From: Alphaproteobacteria bacterium | Lineage (GTDB): Bacteria > Pseudomonadota > Alphaproteobacteria > UBA8366 > GCA-2717185 | Direction of reading: 5' to 3' | Length of the DNA stretch: 64,000 nucleotides | NCBI GenBank assembly: GCA_012103325.1 | Contig: WLWY01000006.1 | Coordinates: 372,001-436,000 of the forward strand | Shown here: piece after piece, positions 1 to 8,282 of the stretch | Layout: every line of letters begins with the position of its first letter | Position numbering within the stretch: the first letter of the stretch is position 1 | The notes under the pieces: generated by a model | Told to the model about the DNA's origin: nothing | The model's input: the letters and a program-made list of their open reading frames with translations, nothing else | The model's database searches: none | Position numbers and translations under genes: made by a program

Positions 1-53
1 GACGCCGTCCGTTCGGTGGATACTGAAGTCCGATATTCAAGGTCCGTATTCAT
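1..53 (-). CDS. N-terminus of an unrecognised protein, runs off the left edge
   Basis: A possible minus-strand gene starts with ATG at 53 and stays open to the window edge (17 codons, beginning MNTDLEYRTS). A good Shine-Dalgarno, GAGGG, lies about 6 bases upstream of this ATG. The gene would be divergent from upp, with about 68 bp between the two starts for both promoters. Too little protein is visible to name a family. It could also be a chance reading frame. Confidence 0.35.
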   Translation of the reverse strand, partial: MNTDLEYRTSVSTERTA

Positions 54-121
54 CACACCCTCGCCCGCCATCCGTAATCCGCTTAGTGTAGACCTGGAAC
101 GCTTCAAAACGCGAGATATCG

Positions 122-751
122 ATGGCGAACACACCCACGGTCGTGAACCATCCACTGGTTCAGCACAAACTCAGCTATTTGCGCGCGCGGGAAACGCCGC
201 CCGCGGAATTCCGGCGGCTCCTGCGCGAGATCGGCCAACTGATGATCTACGAGGTGTTGCGCGACCTGCCTTTGACGACAAAGACAATCGAGACGCCATT
301 GACGCCCATGCAGGCACCGGTCATCGACGGCAAGAAGTTGGTGCTCGTATCGATCCTGCGTGCCGGCAATGGCCTACTCGACGGCATGCTGGAACTGGTC
401 CCGCTAGCCCGTGTCGGTCATGTCGGTCTCTACCGCGATCCGGAGAGCCTCGAAGCCGTGGAGTATTACATGAAGCTCCCGCCAGACATCGCCGCGCGGC
501 AAACCATTGTCGTCGATCCGATGCTGGCGACGGCGAATACGGCAACGGCCGCCGTGACCAAGCTGAAAGACGCCGGTGCGGCCCAGATCAAATTCGCTTG
601 CGTCCTTGCTGCGCCTGAGGGAGTCGCAAAGTTCTCAAACGCCCATCCGGACGTACCGCTCTACACAGCCGCCATCGACGATCACCTCAACGACCACGGC
701 TACATCGTGCCGGGATTAGGCGATGCGGGCGACCGGATCTACGGGACCTAA
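122..751 (+). CDS. upp: Uracil phosphoribosyltransferase
   Basis: The 209-residue product converts uracil and PRPP to UMP in pyrimidine salvage, in the cytoplasm. Length and layout match the bacterial UPRT family from end to end. The PRPP loop is visible as [12 protein letters not shown] around residues 130-141; E. coli Upp has DPMLATGG there, so a GG pair is replaced by AN. The uracil-binding C-terminal segment [16 protein letters not shown] is intact, as is the [12 protein letters not shown] segment near residue 80. The ATG at 122 begins the homologous region; the ribosome binding site is weak (GCGAG). The gene stands alone, with a convergent VOC gene ending 5 bp after its stop. Confidence 0.95.
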   Translation: MANTPTVVNHPLVQHKLSYLRARETPPAEFRRLLREIGQLMIYEVLRDLPLTTKTIETPLTPMQAPVIDGKKLVLVSILRAGNGLLDGMLELVPLARVGHVGLYRDPESLEAVEYYMKLPPDIAARQTIVVDPMLATANTATAAVTKLKDAGAAQIKFACVLAAPEGVAKFSNAHPDVPLYTAAIDDHLNDHGYIVPGLGDAGDRIYGT

Positions 752-755
752 TCGC

Positions 756-1130
756 CTAGCGCGGGAAAGTTACGGCTTCGACCTTATTGCCGTCGAGATC
801 GAAGATAAAAGCACCGAAATAGATCGACATGGACGCTTTGCGTAAGCCGGGATCGCCGGCGTTCCGGCCGCCCTGTTCGAGTGCCGCCGCGTGAAACGCT
901 TTCACGGCTTCGTTGTCCGCTGCACGCAAGCAGACATGGTTGCCGGTGTCGTCGGTTCCCGGTGTCATGTCGGGCCGGGCGTTGAGCCAAAACTCCGGAT
1001 ACTTTTTGCCGAACCCGACGGTTCGGGCCCGATCCACCAGCCTGGTGAGACCGACCGGCTCCAGGACCTTTTCGTAGAACGCCGCGCTCTCCTCCAGCCG
1101 GCTTACGGGAATAGAAACATGATCGATCAT
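756..1130 (-). CDS. VOC-family (glyoxalase/bleomycin-resistance-like) protein
   Basis: A small protein of about 124 residues with the vicinal-oxygen-chelate fold signature. It opens with IDHVSIPVS, has a central NHVCLRAAD strand and ends with FIFDLDGNKVEAV, which supply the His, His and Glu expected of the metal site. I chose the ATG at 1130 because it begins the conserved first strand and has GGAG nine bases upstream; an upstream in-frame start at 1157 would overlap the MFS gene. The MFS gene ends 13 bp upstream on the same strand, so the two are probably cotranscribed. The substrate is unknown; glyoxalase, dioxygenase and drug-binding members share this fold. Confidence 0.85.
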   Translation of the reverse strand: MIDHVSIPVSRLEESAAFYEKVLEPVGLTRLVDRARTVGFGKKYPEFWLNARPDMTPGTDDTGNHVCLRAADNEAVKAFHAAALEQGGRNAGDPGLRKASMSIYFGAFIFDLDGNKVEAVTFPR

Positions 1131-1143
1131 GTATTCACTCCAC

Positions 1144-2331
1144 TTAAGCGGTAGCAAGCCTCGCTACGGGCCGTTCAGCAATTGGCCAGTGTAAAGCAGC
1201 CGAAATCAGACCCAAGGCGACGCTCAACCACCACATCGCATCATAGGAGCCTAACAGATCATAGAAATGGCCGGCCAGCCAAGCGCCAAGGAAGCCGCCG
1301 AACTGATGGCCAAGAAAAACCATGCCGAACAGCATCGACATATAGCTGGTGCCGAAGATCGTCGCGACCAGGGCGCTGGTCAACGGCACGGTGCCGAGCC
1401 AGAGGAAACCCATCGCTGCGCCGAAGACGATCACCGAGACCTCCGAGATCGGGAAGATCAGGAACCCCGCGAAAATCAGCGCGCGGCCGATATACATCAA
1501 GCTCAGGAGTTTCTTCTTCGCGAAGCGATCGCCGAGCCAGCCGCAGCCATAACTGCCGACAATGTTGCAGATACCCACCGCTGCCAGCGACGCGGTGGCA
1601 AGCCAGGGCTCGAATCCCTGATCGGCGAGATAGGCCGGCAGATGCACGATGACGAAGGCGAGATGGAAGCCGCAGACGAAGAATCCCGCATTCAACAGCC
1701 AAAAACTGCGATTGCCGCAGGCCTCGTTGAAGGCCTGGCGCATCGTTTGACTGCTGAGGCCCGCCGCCTGAACCGGCTTGCCGGAGACGCCCTTCGCCAG
1801 CGGCACGATTAACAGCGTGCTAGCCGCGAGGATGAGCAGGCTCGCATACCACCCGAAATGATCGATCGTCGCGAACGTATAGGGTAGCGCGACAAGTTGC
1901 CCGATGGAGCCGCACATCGCCACCGCGCCCAGCGCCATGCCGCGCTTCTCCTCCGGCGCGGCGCGGCCGACCGTGCCGAGGATGACAGAGAAACCCGCAC
2001 CGCTAAGCCCGAAGCCGAGGAGGATGCCACCAAGGAGAAGCTGTTCGCCATTGCCGCTCAGCGTCATCGCGGCCAGTCCGGCGGCGTAGCAGAGCCCACC
2101 GAGCGCCGCGACACGCCCCGCGCCATGACGGTCCGCAACCGCTCCCGCGAAGGGTGCCGCCAAGCCCCAAAACAGGTTCATCAACCCCATGCCGAGGGCG
2201 AAGGTCTCGCGGCCGATGCCCATATCGAGCGAGATCGGCGTCAGGAACAGGCCAAGGCTCTGCCGGAAGCCGAGCGACAGGCCCATGATGGTGCCGCCGC
2301 ACAGTATGACGATCCAAAGGGGACGGGACAT
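1144..2331 (-). CDS. MFS transporter (major facilitator superfamily)
   Basis: About 395 residues with the alternating hydrophobic segments of a 12-helix MFS carrier. The N-terminal half has GGTIMGLSLGFRQSLGLFLTPI and a loop with AVADRHGAGRVAALGG, which resembles the MFS loop 2-3 motif (DRxGxRR). The second half has a matching GWLGDRFAKKKLLS. It resembles the monocarboxylate/oxalate-formate type of bacterial MFS proteins, but the substrate cannot be read from sequence. I chose the ATG at 2331 (MSRPLWIVIL) because it directly precedes helix 1; the frame is open to 2406 but that extension is not MFS-like. It is divergent from a LysR gene with a dyad between them, which suggests LysR control. Confidence 0.88.
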   Translation of the reverse strand: MSRPLWIVILCGGTIMGLSLGFRQSLGLFLTPISLDMGIGRETFALGMGLMNLFWGLAAPFAGAVADRHGAGRVAALGGLCYAAGLAAMTLSGNGEQLLLGGILLGFGLSGAGFSVILGTVGRAAPEEKRGMALGAVAMCGSIGQLVALPYTFATIDHFGWYASLLILAASTLLIVPLAKGVSGKPVQAAGLSSQTMRQAFNEACGNRSFWLLNAGFFVCGFHLAFVIVHLPAYLADQGFEPWLATASLAAVGICNIVGSYGCGWLGDRFAKKKLLSLMYIGRALIFAGFLIFPISEVSVIVFGAAMGFLWLGTVPLTSALVATIFGTSYMSMLFGMVFLGHQFGGFLGAWLAGHFYDLLGSYDAMWWLSVALGLISAALHWPIAERPVARLATA

Positions 2332-2415
2332 AGAGGTGTTTCCAATCTGCAAAACCGACGTAACTTGCGTCGCGAACCGGCAGTGTAAAAAACTTCTTTC
2401 CATCATTCAAATTAA

Positions 2416-2432
2416 TTATTAGTATTTAATAA
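2416..2432. promoter_or_regulatory. AT-rich dyad in the MFS/LysR divergent region, candidate LysR site
   Basis: A perfect interrupted palindrome, TTATTA-N5-TAATAA, sits 24 bp before the LysR start and about 85 bp before the MFS start. LysR regulators typically bind such T-N11-A type dyads between themselves and a divergent target. The regulator assignment is inference. Confidence 0.45.
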
Positions 2433-2455
2433 TCTTATTAACTGATGATTAAATC

Positions 2456-3325
2456 ATGAAAACCGATCTTGAAATCGACCTCCTCCGCTCGTTTAGCGCC
2501 GTCGCGGAAACCAAGCATTTTACACGCGCGGCGGAACGTCTGAACTGTGCCCAATCGGCGGTCAGCATGCAGATCAAGCGCCTGGAAACCCTGGTCGGCG
2601 CCAGGCTGTTCGACCGGACCAAACGAACCGTAAAACTGACCACGGATGGCGAAGTCTTCCGCCGCTACGCAAACCGCATCCTGCGCCTCAACGAAGAAAC
2701 CCTCGCCGCCTTCGGCGGGCCGCCGTTACAGGGACGCGTGCGGCTCGGCGCGACGGACACCTCGATGTGCTTCCTGCCCCCGATCCTGTCCCGCTTCGCG
2801 CAGCGCTATCCGCTCATCGAGCTGGAAATCCGCTGCGACCGAAGCTGGGAGTCGCTCGACGCGCTGGACGCGGGAGAGATCGACCTCGCGCTGGTAACCC
2901 AGCCCTGCGGCCGTCGCGGCGGCACCACCGTGCACCGCGAACCGCTCGTCTGGGCCGCTGCCCAGGGCACGGCGATAGAAGACGTCGATCCCTTGCCCCT
3001 CGCCCTGTTCGGCCCCGGCTGCATCTACCGCGAAGCCACCATCGAAGCCCTCGACACCCTCGGCCGCCCCTGGCGTCACGCCTATAACAGCCCCAGCCGC
3101 GACGGCCTGGACGTCGCCGTCGACGCCGGCCTCGCGGTGACCGTCGTCCCGGAGAATGCGATCAAGCCGAACTGGCGTATCCTCGACTCGCAAGACACGT
3201 TGCCACCACTGCCGGAAATCGAATTGCTGCTCTACCACGCCACGGGCGAGGCCTCGGCGCCGGTGGAGACACTGGGAAATGTAATCGTGGATATGTTTGC
3301 GAACACAAGCCGTGCAGCCGCCTAA
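2456..3325 (+). CDS. LysR-family transcriptional regulator
   Basis: A 289-residue protein with the LysR N-terminal winged helix-turn-helix (residues about 6-65). The signature runs DLLRSFSAVAETKHFTRAAERL and then AQSAVSMQIKRLE and GARLFDRT. The C-terminal effector-binding domain (about 90-285) begins GRVRLGATD and is slightly short. It is divergent from the MFS-VOC pair and probably controls it, as is usual for this arrangement. The ATG at 2456 gives the standard LysR start position; no strong ribosome binding site is visible. The effector is unknown. Confidence 0.9.
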   Translation: MKTDLEIDLLRSFSAVAETKHFTRAAERLNCAQSAVSMQIKRLETLVGARLFDRTKRTVKLTTDGEVFRRYANRILRLNEETLAAFGGPPLQGRVRLGATDTSMCFLPPILSRFAQRYPLIELEIRCDRSWESLDALDAGEIDLALVTQPCGRRGGTTVHREPLVWAAAQGTAIEDVDPLPLALFGPGCIYREATIEALDTLGRPWRHAYNSPSRDGLDVAVDAGLAVTVVPENAIKPNWRILDSQDTLPPLPEIELLLYHATGEASAPVETLGNVIVDMFANTSRAAA

Positions 3326-3338
3326 ATCCAGGTCGACA

Positions 3339-3548
3339 TTAATCGAGCCGCCGTATCTCCGCACCCAGCCCGGCCAACTCATGCAATATATCGTCCAGAT
3401 AGGTTGCGATTTCGGTGTCGGGTAAATCCGAGGGGATCACAAAATCGAAAACGCGCCGGCGGCCGCCACGGTCCGGGCGGTAAACCGCCCAACCGTCATC
3501 TTGCCGTTCAACCTCTAGCGTATAACGACCGTAAATATCGAACCGCAT
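3339..3548 (-). CDS. Small hypothetical protein (69 aa)
   Basis: A 69-residue acidic protein starting MRFDIYGRYTLEVERQDDGW and ending with a short helical segment rich in Leu, Ile and Asp. It has no signal peptide or membrane segment. AGGA lies about ten bases upstream of the ATG. The upstream gene of the same strand stops 12 bp before the start, so the two small genes probably form a transcription unit. I do not recognise the family. The alternating pattern at the N-terminus (YTLEVERQDDGWAVY) suggests a small beta-sheet protein. Confidence 0.6.
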   Translation of the reverse strand: MRFDIYGRYTLEVERQDDGWAVYRPDRGGRRRVFDFVIPSDLPDTEIATYLDDILHELAGLGAEIRRLD

Positions 3549-3560
3549 ACACCGCCAGTC

Positions 3561-3821
3561 CTACAGCTTTTTTTTCGCGTTCATCACGGACGACATCAAT
3601 TCGGTGACCCGCTCCCGCGTGGCCTCGCTCAACAACGCAGCCCTTTCATCCCCCGTATTCGTCCATTTGAATTCGTCGATACTAATATCCGCGGTGTCCG
3701 CAACAGCCTGTAGCGCCTCCGGGTTCTGACCGAAGCCGTGATGCATAAAGGCCATGAGGCACAGCTTCAGCGCCGCAATCTCGGCCATAAATCGTTCGTT
3801 CTCGTCGAGCTCTTCAAACAT
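3561..3821 (-). CDS. Small hypothetical protein (86 aa)
   Basis: An 86-residue, mostly helical cytoplasmic protein starting MFEELDENERFMAEIAALKL. I chose the ATG at 3821 because GGGAGG lies seven bases upstream; the frame is open to 3914 but the extension has no ribosome binding site and unrelated composition. A hydrophobic helix with Cys, Met and Phe residues (KLCLMAFMHHGFG) and a C-terminal KKKL tail are visible. It is followed 12 bp later by another small gene. The family is not recognised and no function is proposed. Confidence 0.65.
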   Translation of the reverse strand: MFEELDENERFMAEIAALKLCLMAFMHHGFGQNPEALQAVADTADISIDEFKWTNTGDERAALLSEATRERVTELMSSVMNAKKKL

Positions 3822-4007
3822 TTGTGCCTCCCGTTGCCTAAATCGGACCGTACCGCGCCGTGAAACCGCGTGTCGAATCGTCTGATCGTATAAAATGGCC
3901 CTGCTAGCGCCCAAGTACGTCCGGCCAAAACATGGAACGGCGGAAAGGGCAAAATCATCCGTTTCGGTTGCATTGTGACGGTTTCATAATCGCCGTAAGC
4001 TGTATGA

Positions 4008-5306
4008 ATGGAATGGGCAGAATATTTTCAGACAGCCCGAGAGTGGCTTACCGACACGGGACTCTGGAAACAGGTACTCGAGCACGCCAACATATTGGCG
4101 ACCATCGGCGGGGCGGCCGGATTTTTCGTTCTCGTTTACAACGTGCCGTCCATCCGACGTCGACGGCGGGAAGCAAACGAAGACCGCCAACGCAATCTGG
4201 AACAGAGTCAGCAGATCGGCGAAGTCCACGCAGGATTCGAGATGCTGGCGCGGAGGCTGACGGAATCCGCCGCCGCAACGTCGCCAGGACCTCAACGGAT
4301 CGAACAAATCAGCGATGCGCTCGAAGCCGCCGAAGAAGACGCGGAAACCGGCGATGCGCGCATGGCGGAAGCGCTGGACTTGCTCGAAAACAATCAAACG
4401 GACAAAGCGCTGCTTCTCTTCCGTGCGGTGGCGGAAGAGAAGTCCGAACGCATTGCGAAAGACAGCCAAGACGCCGCTGCCGCCTGGCGGCATGTCGGTG
4501 CGATCGCCGGCTTGGCGGACCCCGCGCAAGCGCGCGCCGCGTATGCCAAGGCCGTTGAGCTGGACCCCACCAATCCGGAAAGCCAGTTTTGGCATGGCTG
4601 GCTGCAGATGGATGCCGGGCAAATCGCCGCAGCGCGGACAGCGTTCGAGCGTGTGCTGTCCCTGGCCAATACAGGCGCGACGAACCGCCATATCTTCTGG
4701 TCGCGAATTGGAATCGTCGATGTGCTGGTCGCCCAGGGAAACCTCGCCGACGCCCTGGTCAGTTACCGCGCCGCGATGGCCATCGCCGAGCGTCTCGCCG
4801 TAGACGATCCCCACAATGCCGAATGGCAGCGCGACCTCTCCGTGTCGCACAACAAGATCGGCGACGTGCTGGTCGCCCAGGGAAACCTCGCCGACGCCCT
4901 GGTCAGTTACCGCGCCGCGATGGCCATCAGAGAGCGTCTCGCCGAAGACGATCCCCACAATGCCGGATGGCAGCGCGACCTCTCCGTGTCGCACAACAAG
5001 ATCGGCGACGTGCTGGTCGCCCAGAGAAACCTCGCCGACGCCCTGGTCAGTTACCGCGCCGCGATGACCATCGTCGAGCGTCTCGCCGAAGACGATCCCC
5101 ACAATGCCGGATGGCAGCGCGACCTGGCCTTAAGCTATGGCCGTGTCGCGACGATCCAAGTACGAGAAGCGAAACGCGATGACGCCCTGCTAGGGTTCAA
5201 TAAAGGCCGGGCGATCATCGCTACCCTGGCGGTAGCGTCACCAGACAACGCGACGCTACCGAACGATTTAGCGTGGTTCGACCGGCAAATTGCCGTCCTC
5301 GATTAA
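4008..5306 (+). CDS. Membrane-anchored TPR protein with near-identical repeats
   Basis: A 432-residue protein. One membrane segment lies at about residues 28-47, followed by an Arg-rich stop-transfer stretch (SIRRRRREA) and a coiled, Gln/Glu-rich linker. The rest is helical tetratricopeptide repeats (about 120-430). Three consecutive 48-residue units starting DVLVAQGNLADALVSYRAAM are almost identical to each other, both in protein and DNA. TPR units mediate protein-protein contacts; the TM placement suggests an inner-membrane scaffold with the repeats in the cytoplasm. The neighbours give no clue to a partner. No clear ribosome binding site is visible before the ATG at 4008, and an upstream alternative start is possible. 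Confidence 0.75.
   Translation: MEWAEYFQTAREWLTDTGLWKQVLEHANILATIGGAAGFFVLVYNVPSIRRRRREANEDRQRNLEQSQQIGEVHAGFEMLARRLTESAAATSPGPQRIEQISDALEAAEEDAETGDARMAEALDLLENNQTDKALLLFRAVAEEKSERIAKDSQDAAAAWRHVGAIAGLADPAQARAAYAKAVELDPTNPESQFWHGWLQMDAGQIAAARTAFERVLSLANTGATNRHIFWSRIGIVDVLVAQGNLADALVSYRAAMAIAERLAVDDPHNAEWQRDLSVSHNKIGDVLVAQGNLADALVSYRAAMAIRERLAEDDPHNAGWQRDLSVSHNKIGDVLVAQRNLADALVSYRAAMTIVERLAEDDPHNAGWQRDLALSYGRVATIQVREAKRDDALLGFNKGRAIIATLAVASPDNATLPNDLAWFDRQIAVLD
4722..5153 (+). repeat. Three tandem 144-bp repeats inside the TPR gene
   Basis: Copies start at 4722, 4866 and 5010, each opening GTGCTGGTCGCCCAG. The first two are nearly identical at the DNA level, and the third diverges in its last quarter. 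Each encodes one 48-residue TPR-type unit. Such DNA identity points to recent expansion or continuing recombination. Confidence 0.9.
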
Positions 5307-5431
5307 AGGCTCAAACCCGCATCGAAAACCCGGGACAGAAGCCGCGTCCACGTGTCAGCTTCAATCGAAGACAGCAGCAATTTTTTTCTGCTACCATTGC
5401 CCTAAACGCCAACAACTGCGGCTGATAACCC

Positions 5432-6742
5432 ATGGACGATAGGACCACCTTCATCGAAGACCGGCTCGACGACGGCGTCTTTCGCATCGATCGGGGTATC
5501 TATACGCAGCCGGAGATATTCGCGGCCGAGATGGATCGCGTCTTCGGGCATACCTGGGTTTATCTGTGCCATGAGAGCCAGGTGTCAGAATACGGCGACT
5601 ATTACGCGACCGATATCGGCCGACAGCCGGTCTTCGTTATCCGCCAGGAAGACGGCGGGTTGGGCGCGTTCATCAATGCCTGCGCGCATCGCGGCGCAAT
5701 CCTGACGCCACGCCGGCGCGGCACCATGCAGACCATCGCCTGCCGGTTCCATGGCTGGTGCTACAACACGAAGGGCCAGTGCACACATATCAAAAACGAA
5801 GAAACCGGCTGGTTGAACGGATCAGAAAGCGCCCGGCAAGGGCTGACACCCGTACCGCGCATGGCGAGCTACAAGGGGTTCGTGTTTGGCTGCCTCGATG
5901 AGAACATCGAACCGCTGGAAGACCATCTCGGCGAAACGCTGCCCTTCATCGACCATTTGGCGGATCAATCGCCGGAAGGTCTCGAAGTCGTGCGCGGCGG
6001 CCAGACCTACATGGTGCGGGGTAACTGGAAACTGAACGCGGAGAATGGCGTCGACGGCTATCACGTCAGCACCGTGCACAAGGTCTTCGTGAAGGCGATG
6101 GAGAAGCGCGAGCAGCTCGGCGACAACGACGGTCTTCGCCGCACCGAGTCGGGACGGCTGCGCGGGACGCAGCCCGCCGGCTGCTACGATTTCGGCAATG
6201 GCCACAACATGATCTGGTCCGACCGCGAAACGCCCGAAGTGATGCCACTCTACGAATCCGAAGGCCGGCTGTTGGAAGAATTTCCAAAGGAGAAAGTGGA
6301 CTGGATGCTGCGGCGCGGTCGCAACCTGTTTCTGTTCCCCAACGTGCACCTGATGGACCAGCCTTCGACGCAAATCCGCGTCACGCGGCCGATTGCGCCG
6401 GACCGCACCGAAGTCCGGGTCTATTGCATCGCGCCCAAGGGCGAGAGCCGCTCAGCGCGGGCCGCACGGCTGCGCAAGTTCGAGGATTTCTACACCGTCA
6501 CCGGCATGGCGACGCCGGACGATCTCGCCGCCCTGGAAGATTGCCAATATGGCGCGCAAGGAACGGCGTCACGGTGGAGCGGGTTGGAGCGCGGCCTCGG
6601 CATCGCGCTGGATGGTCCGGACGGACCCGCACGCGGGATCGGGGCGAACCCGGTTTCCAGCGGCACGACCTACGATCAGGAAACGCTCTATTACGGCTTC
6701 TTCCGAAAGTGGCGGTCGCTGATGGGCGACGCGGCGGACTAG
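5432..6742 (+). CDS. Rieske non-haem iron dioxygenase, large (alpha) subunit
   Basis: A 436-residue aromatic-ring-hydroxylating dioxygenase alpha subunit. The Rieske [2Fe-2S] ligands are C84, H86, C104 and H107 (C-x-H-x17-C-x2-H, seen as ACAHRG and CRFHGW). The catalytic iron site is seen in AENGVDGYHVSTVH, giving H211 and H216 with bridging D208. Overall it resembles benzoate, anthranilate and toluate 1,2-dioxygenase alpha subunits. With the beta subunit it would dihydroxylate an aromatic acid. The beta gene starts immediately after its stop codon. No reductase or ferredoxin gene lies nearby, so electrons must come from a protein encoded elsewhere. The true substrate is unknown. Confidence 0.9.
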   Translation: MDDRTTFIEDRLDDGVFRIDRGIYTQPEIFAAEMDRVFGHTWVYLCHESQVSEYGDYYATDIGRQPVFVIRQEDGGLGAFINACAHRGAILTPRRRGTMQTIACRFHGWCYNTKGQCTHIKNEETGWLNGSESARQGLTPVPRMASYKGFVFGCLDENIEPLEDHLGETLPFIDHLADQSPEGLEVVRGGQTYMVRGNWKLNAENGVDGYHVSTVHKVFVKAMEKREQLGDNDGLRRTESGRLRGTQPAGCYDFGNGHNMIWSDRETPEVMPLYESEGRLLEEFPKEKVDWMLRRGRNLFLFPNVHLMDQPSTQIRVTRPIAPDRTEVRVYCIAPKGESRSARAARLRKFEDFYTVTGMATPDDLAALEDCQYGAQGTASRWSGLERGLGIALDGPDGPARGIGANPVSSGTTYDQETLYYGFFRKWRSLMGDAAD

Positions 6743-7237
6743 ATGTCTTCAGGAACATACGAAGCGGTGCGCGACCTGCTGCACCTGGAAGCCGATCTGC
6801 TCGACCGGCGGCAATGGGATGAATGGTTGGCGCTATACATACAGGACTGCGTCTATTGGGTGCCGTCCTGGGCGACCGAGGACGAGCTGACCGAGGACCC
6901 GGAGCTTGAGGTAAACATGATTTACCTCACTGGGAAACCCAGTCTCGAGGCGCGCATCTACCGCATCCAGTCCGGCCAAGCCTACGCGACCTCGCCGCTG
7001 GCGCGGACCAGTCACCTGGTCGATACCATCCGCCTGCTGGACGAAGACGATGAAAAAATCGAAGCCTCGGCGAAATGGCTGGCGTTCTCCCTGGACGCTC
7101 GGTGGGGCAAGCAGATCCGTGGCGGTTGGTATGAATATCAATTACACCGGTCCGACGATGGGCTGCGCATCGCGCAAAAGAAAATCGTGCTGCTCGAAAA
7201 CGTCATCGACGGCGCCATCGACATTCACCAAATCTGA
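6743..7237 (+). CDS. Aromatic-ring-hydroxylating dioxygenase, small (beta) subunit
   Basis: A 164-residue protein of the BenB/XylY beta-subunit type with the NTF2-like fold. Typical segments are HLEADLLDRRQWDEWLALY near residue 10, CVYWVPSW, and the RTSHLVDTIRLL strand. The beta subunit has a structural role in the alpha3-beta3 hexamer. Its ATG abuts the alpha-subunit stop (TAG ATG), which indicates translational coupling. The length is that of the family. Confidence 0.9.
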   Translation: MSSGTYEAVRDLLHLEADLLDRRQWDEWLALYIQDCVYWVPSWATEDELTEDPELEVNMIYLTGKPSLEARIYRIQSGQAYATSPLARTSHLVDTIRLLDEDDEKIEASAKWLAFSLDARWGKQIRGGWYEYQLHRSDDGLRIAQKKIVLLENVIDGAIDIHQI

Positions 7238-7247
7238 CAGGCATCTC

Positions 7248-8282
7248 ATGCTCGCATTATCCAAAACGGCCGACGGTGTCGGCGGCATCGCCCTAACCGA
7301 ACACGATGTGCCAAACCCGGGACCCGGCGAATTCCGGCTGAAGGTCGCCGCCGCCGGCATCTGCGGCACCGATATGCAGATCTATCACTGGGCGCCGCGC
7401 ATGGCCCGCCGCATGGCGCTGCCGCGTATCTTGGGACACGAAGTGAGCGGTGTTGTCGAAGCGGTCGGCGCCAATGTCACCCGAGTCGCGCTGGGCGACC
7501 ATGTCTCCCTGGAAAGCCATATCTATTGCGGAGAATGCGTGCCCTGCAAACGGGACCGCGCGCATCTTTGCGACGCAACCCGGTATCCCGGGATCGATAT
7601 CGACGGCGCCTTCGCCAGCCATATCGCGGTGCCGGAAAGCATCGCCTGGAAAAATCCGAAAGACCTGCCCCACGAAGATGCCGCGATGCTGGAGCCGTTC
7701 GGCATCGCCGTGCATGCCTGTCTGGAAGGCTCCGGCGTCAAGGATCAAAGCGTGCTCGTCAATGGCTGCGGCCCCATCGGATTGATGGCGGTGGCCGCCT
7801 CACGCGCCTTGGGCGCCGAGACGATTATCGCTGCCGACCCAAATCCATTGCGACGCGCGCAGGCCTTGAAGTCAGGCGCGGATCACGCTTTCGACCCAAC
7901 GACCATCGATCTCGTCGCCGCCATTGCTGATGTCACCGATAATGTCGGTGTCGACGCGGCCATCGAGTTTTCCGGCCAGCCAAACGGGTTCCGCGCCAGC
8001 ATCGAAGCCGTCTGCAAAGGCGGCGATTTCCGCCTTGTCGGCGCGCCGGCGCATCCGCTGGAAATCGACCTGACCCGCTGGCTGCTGCGCTGCCCGCGCA
8101 TCATCAACATCCATGGGCGGCGCATCTGGGAAAGTTGGGAGGCTTCGACGCGTCTCGTCCAGGACGGCGCCATCGACCTCGCCCCGATCCGCAGTCATGT
8201 CCTGCCGCTGTCGGAAGGCATGCGGGGCTTCGATCTCATCCTCAAAGGCGAAGCCCTGAAACCGATCCTAATCCCCGACTAA
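7248..8282 (+). CDS. Zinc-dependent alcohol dehydrogenase, threonine 3-dehydrogenase-like
   Basis: A 344-residue medium-chain dehydrogenase. Catalytic zinc ligands are C39 (ICGTD), H64 and E65 (GHE). The structural zinc cysteines are C94, C97, C100 and C108 (CGECVPC plus HLC). The NAD-binding loop GCGPIGLMAVA lies near residue 173. Layout and the ICGTDMQIYHW segment are closest to threonine 3-dehydrogenase. Placed 10 bp after the dioxygenase beta subunit, it may instead oxidise the cis-diol or another product of that pathway; benzoate-type operons normally use a short-chain enzyme there, so this is inference. I chose the ATG at 7248; the frame is open further upstream but that part is antiphase to the beta subunit. 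Its 3' end overlaps the convergent MmgE/PrpD gene by 15 bp. Confidence 0.85.
   Translation: MLALSKTADGVGGIALTEHDVPNPGPGEFRLKVAAAGICGTDMQIYHWAPRMARRMALPRILGHEVSGVVEAVGANVTRVALGDHVSLESHIYCGECVPCKRDRAHLCDATRYPGIDIDGAFASHIAVPESIAWKNPKDLPHEDAAMLEPFGIAVHACLEGSGVKDQSVLVNGCGPIGLMAVAASRALGAETIIAADPNPLRRAQALKSGADHAFDPTTIDLVAAIADVTDNVGVDAAIEFSGQPNGFRASIEAVCKGGDFRLVGAPAHPLEIDLTRWLLRCPRIINIHGRRIWESWEASTRLVQDGAIDLAPIRSHVLPLSEGMRGFDLILKGEALKPILIPD

Noticed and set aside
16..618. 200-codon frame overlapping upp
   Set aside because: Out of phase with the conserved UPRT sequence.
1267..1812. 181-codon plus-strand frame opposite the MFS gene
   Set aside because: Shadow frame of a well-supported transporter; composition is Ala/Glu/Arg-rich and featureless.
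4008..5102. Minus-strand frame with three regular repeats opposite the TPR gene
   Set aside because: Antisense of the 144-bp repeats; the plus-strand protein has a membrane anchor and a clear TPR pattern.
5370..5400. Terminator-like AGCAG/CTGCT with a T-run before the dioxygenase gene
   Set aside because: The T-run is in the loop, not after the stem, and the stem has only five pairs.
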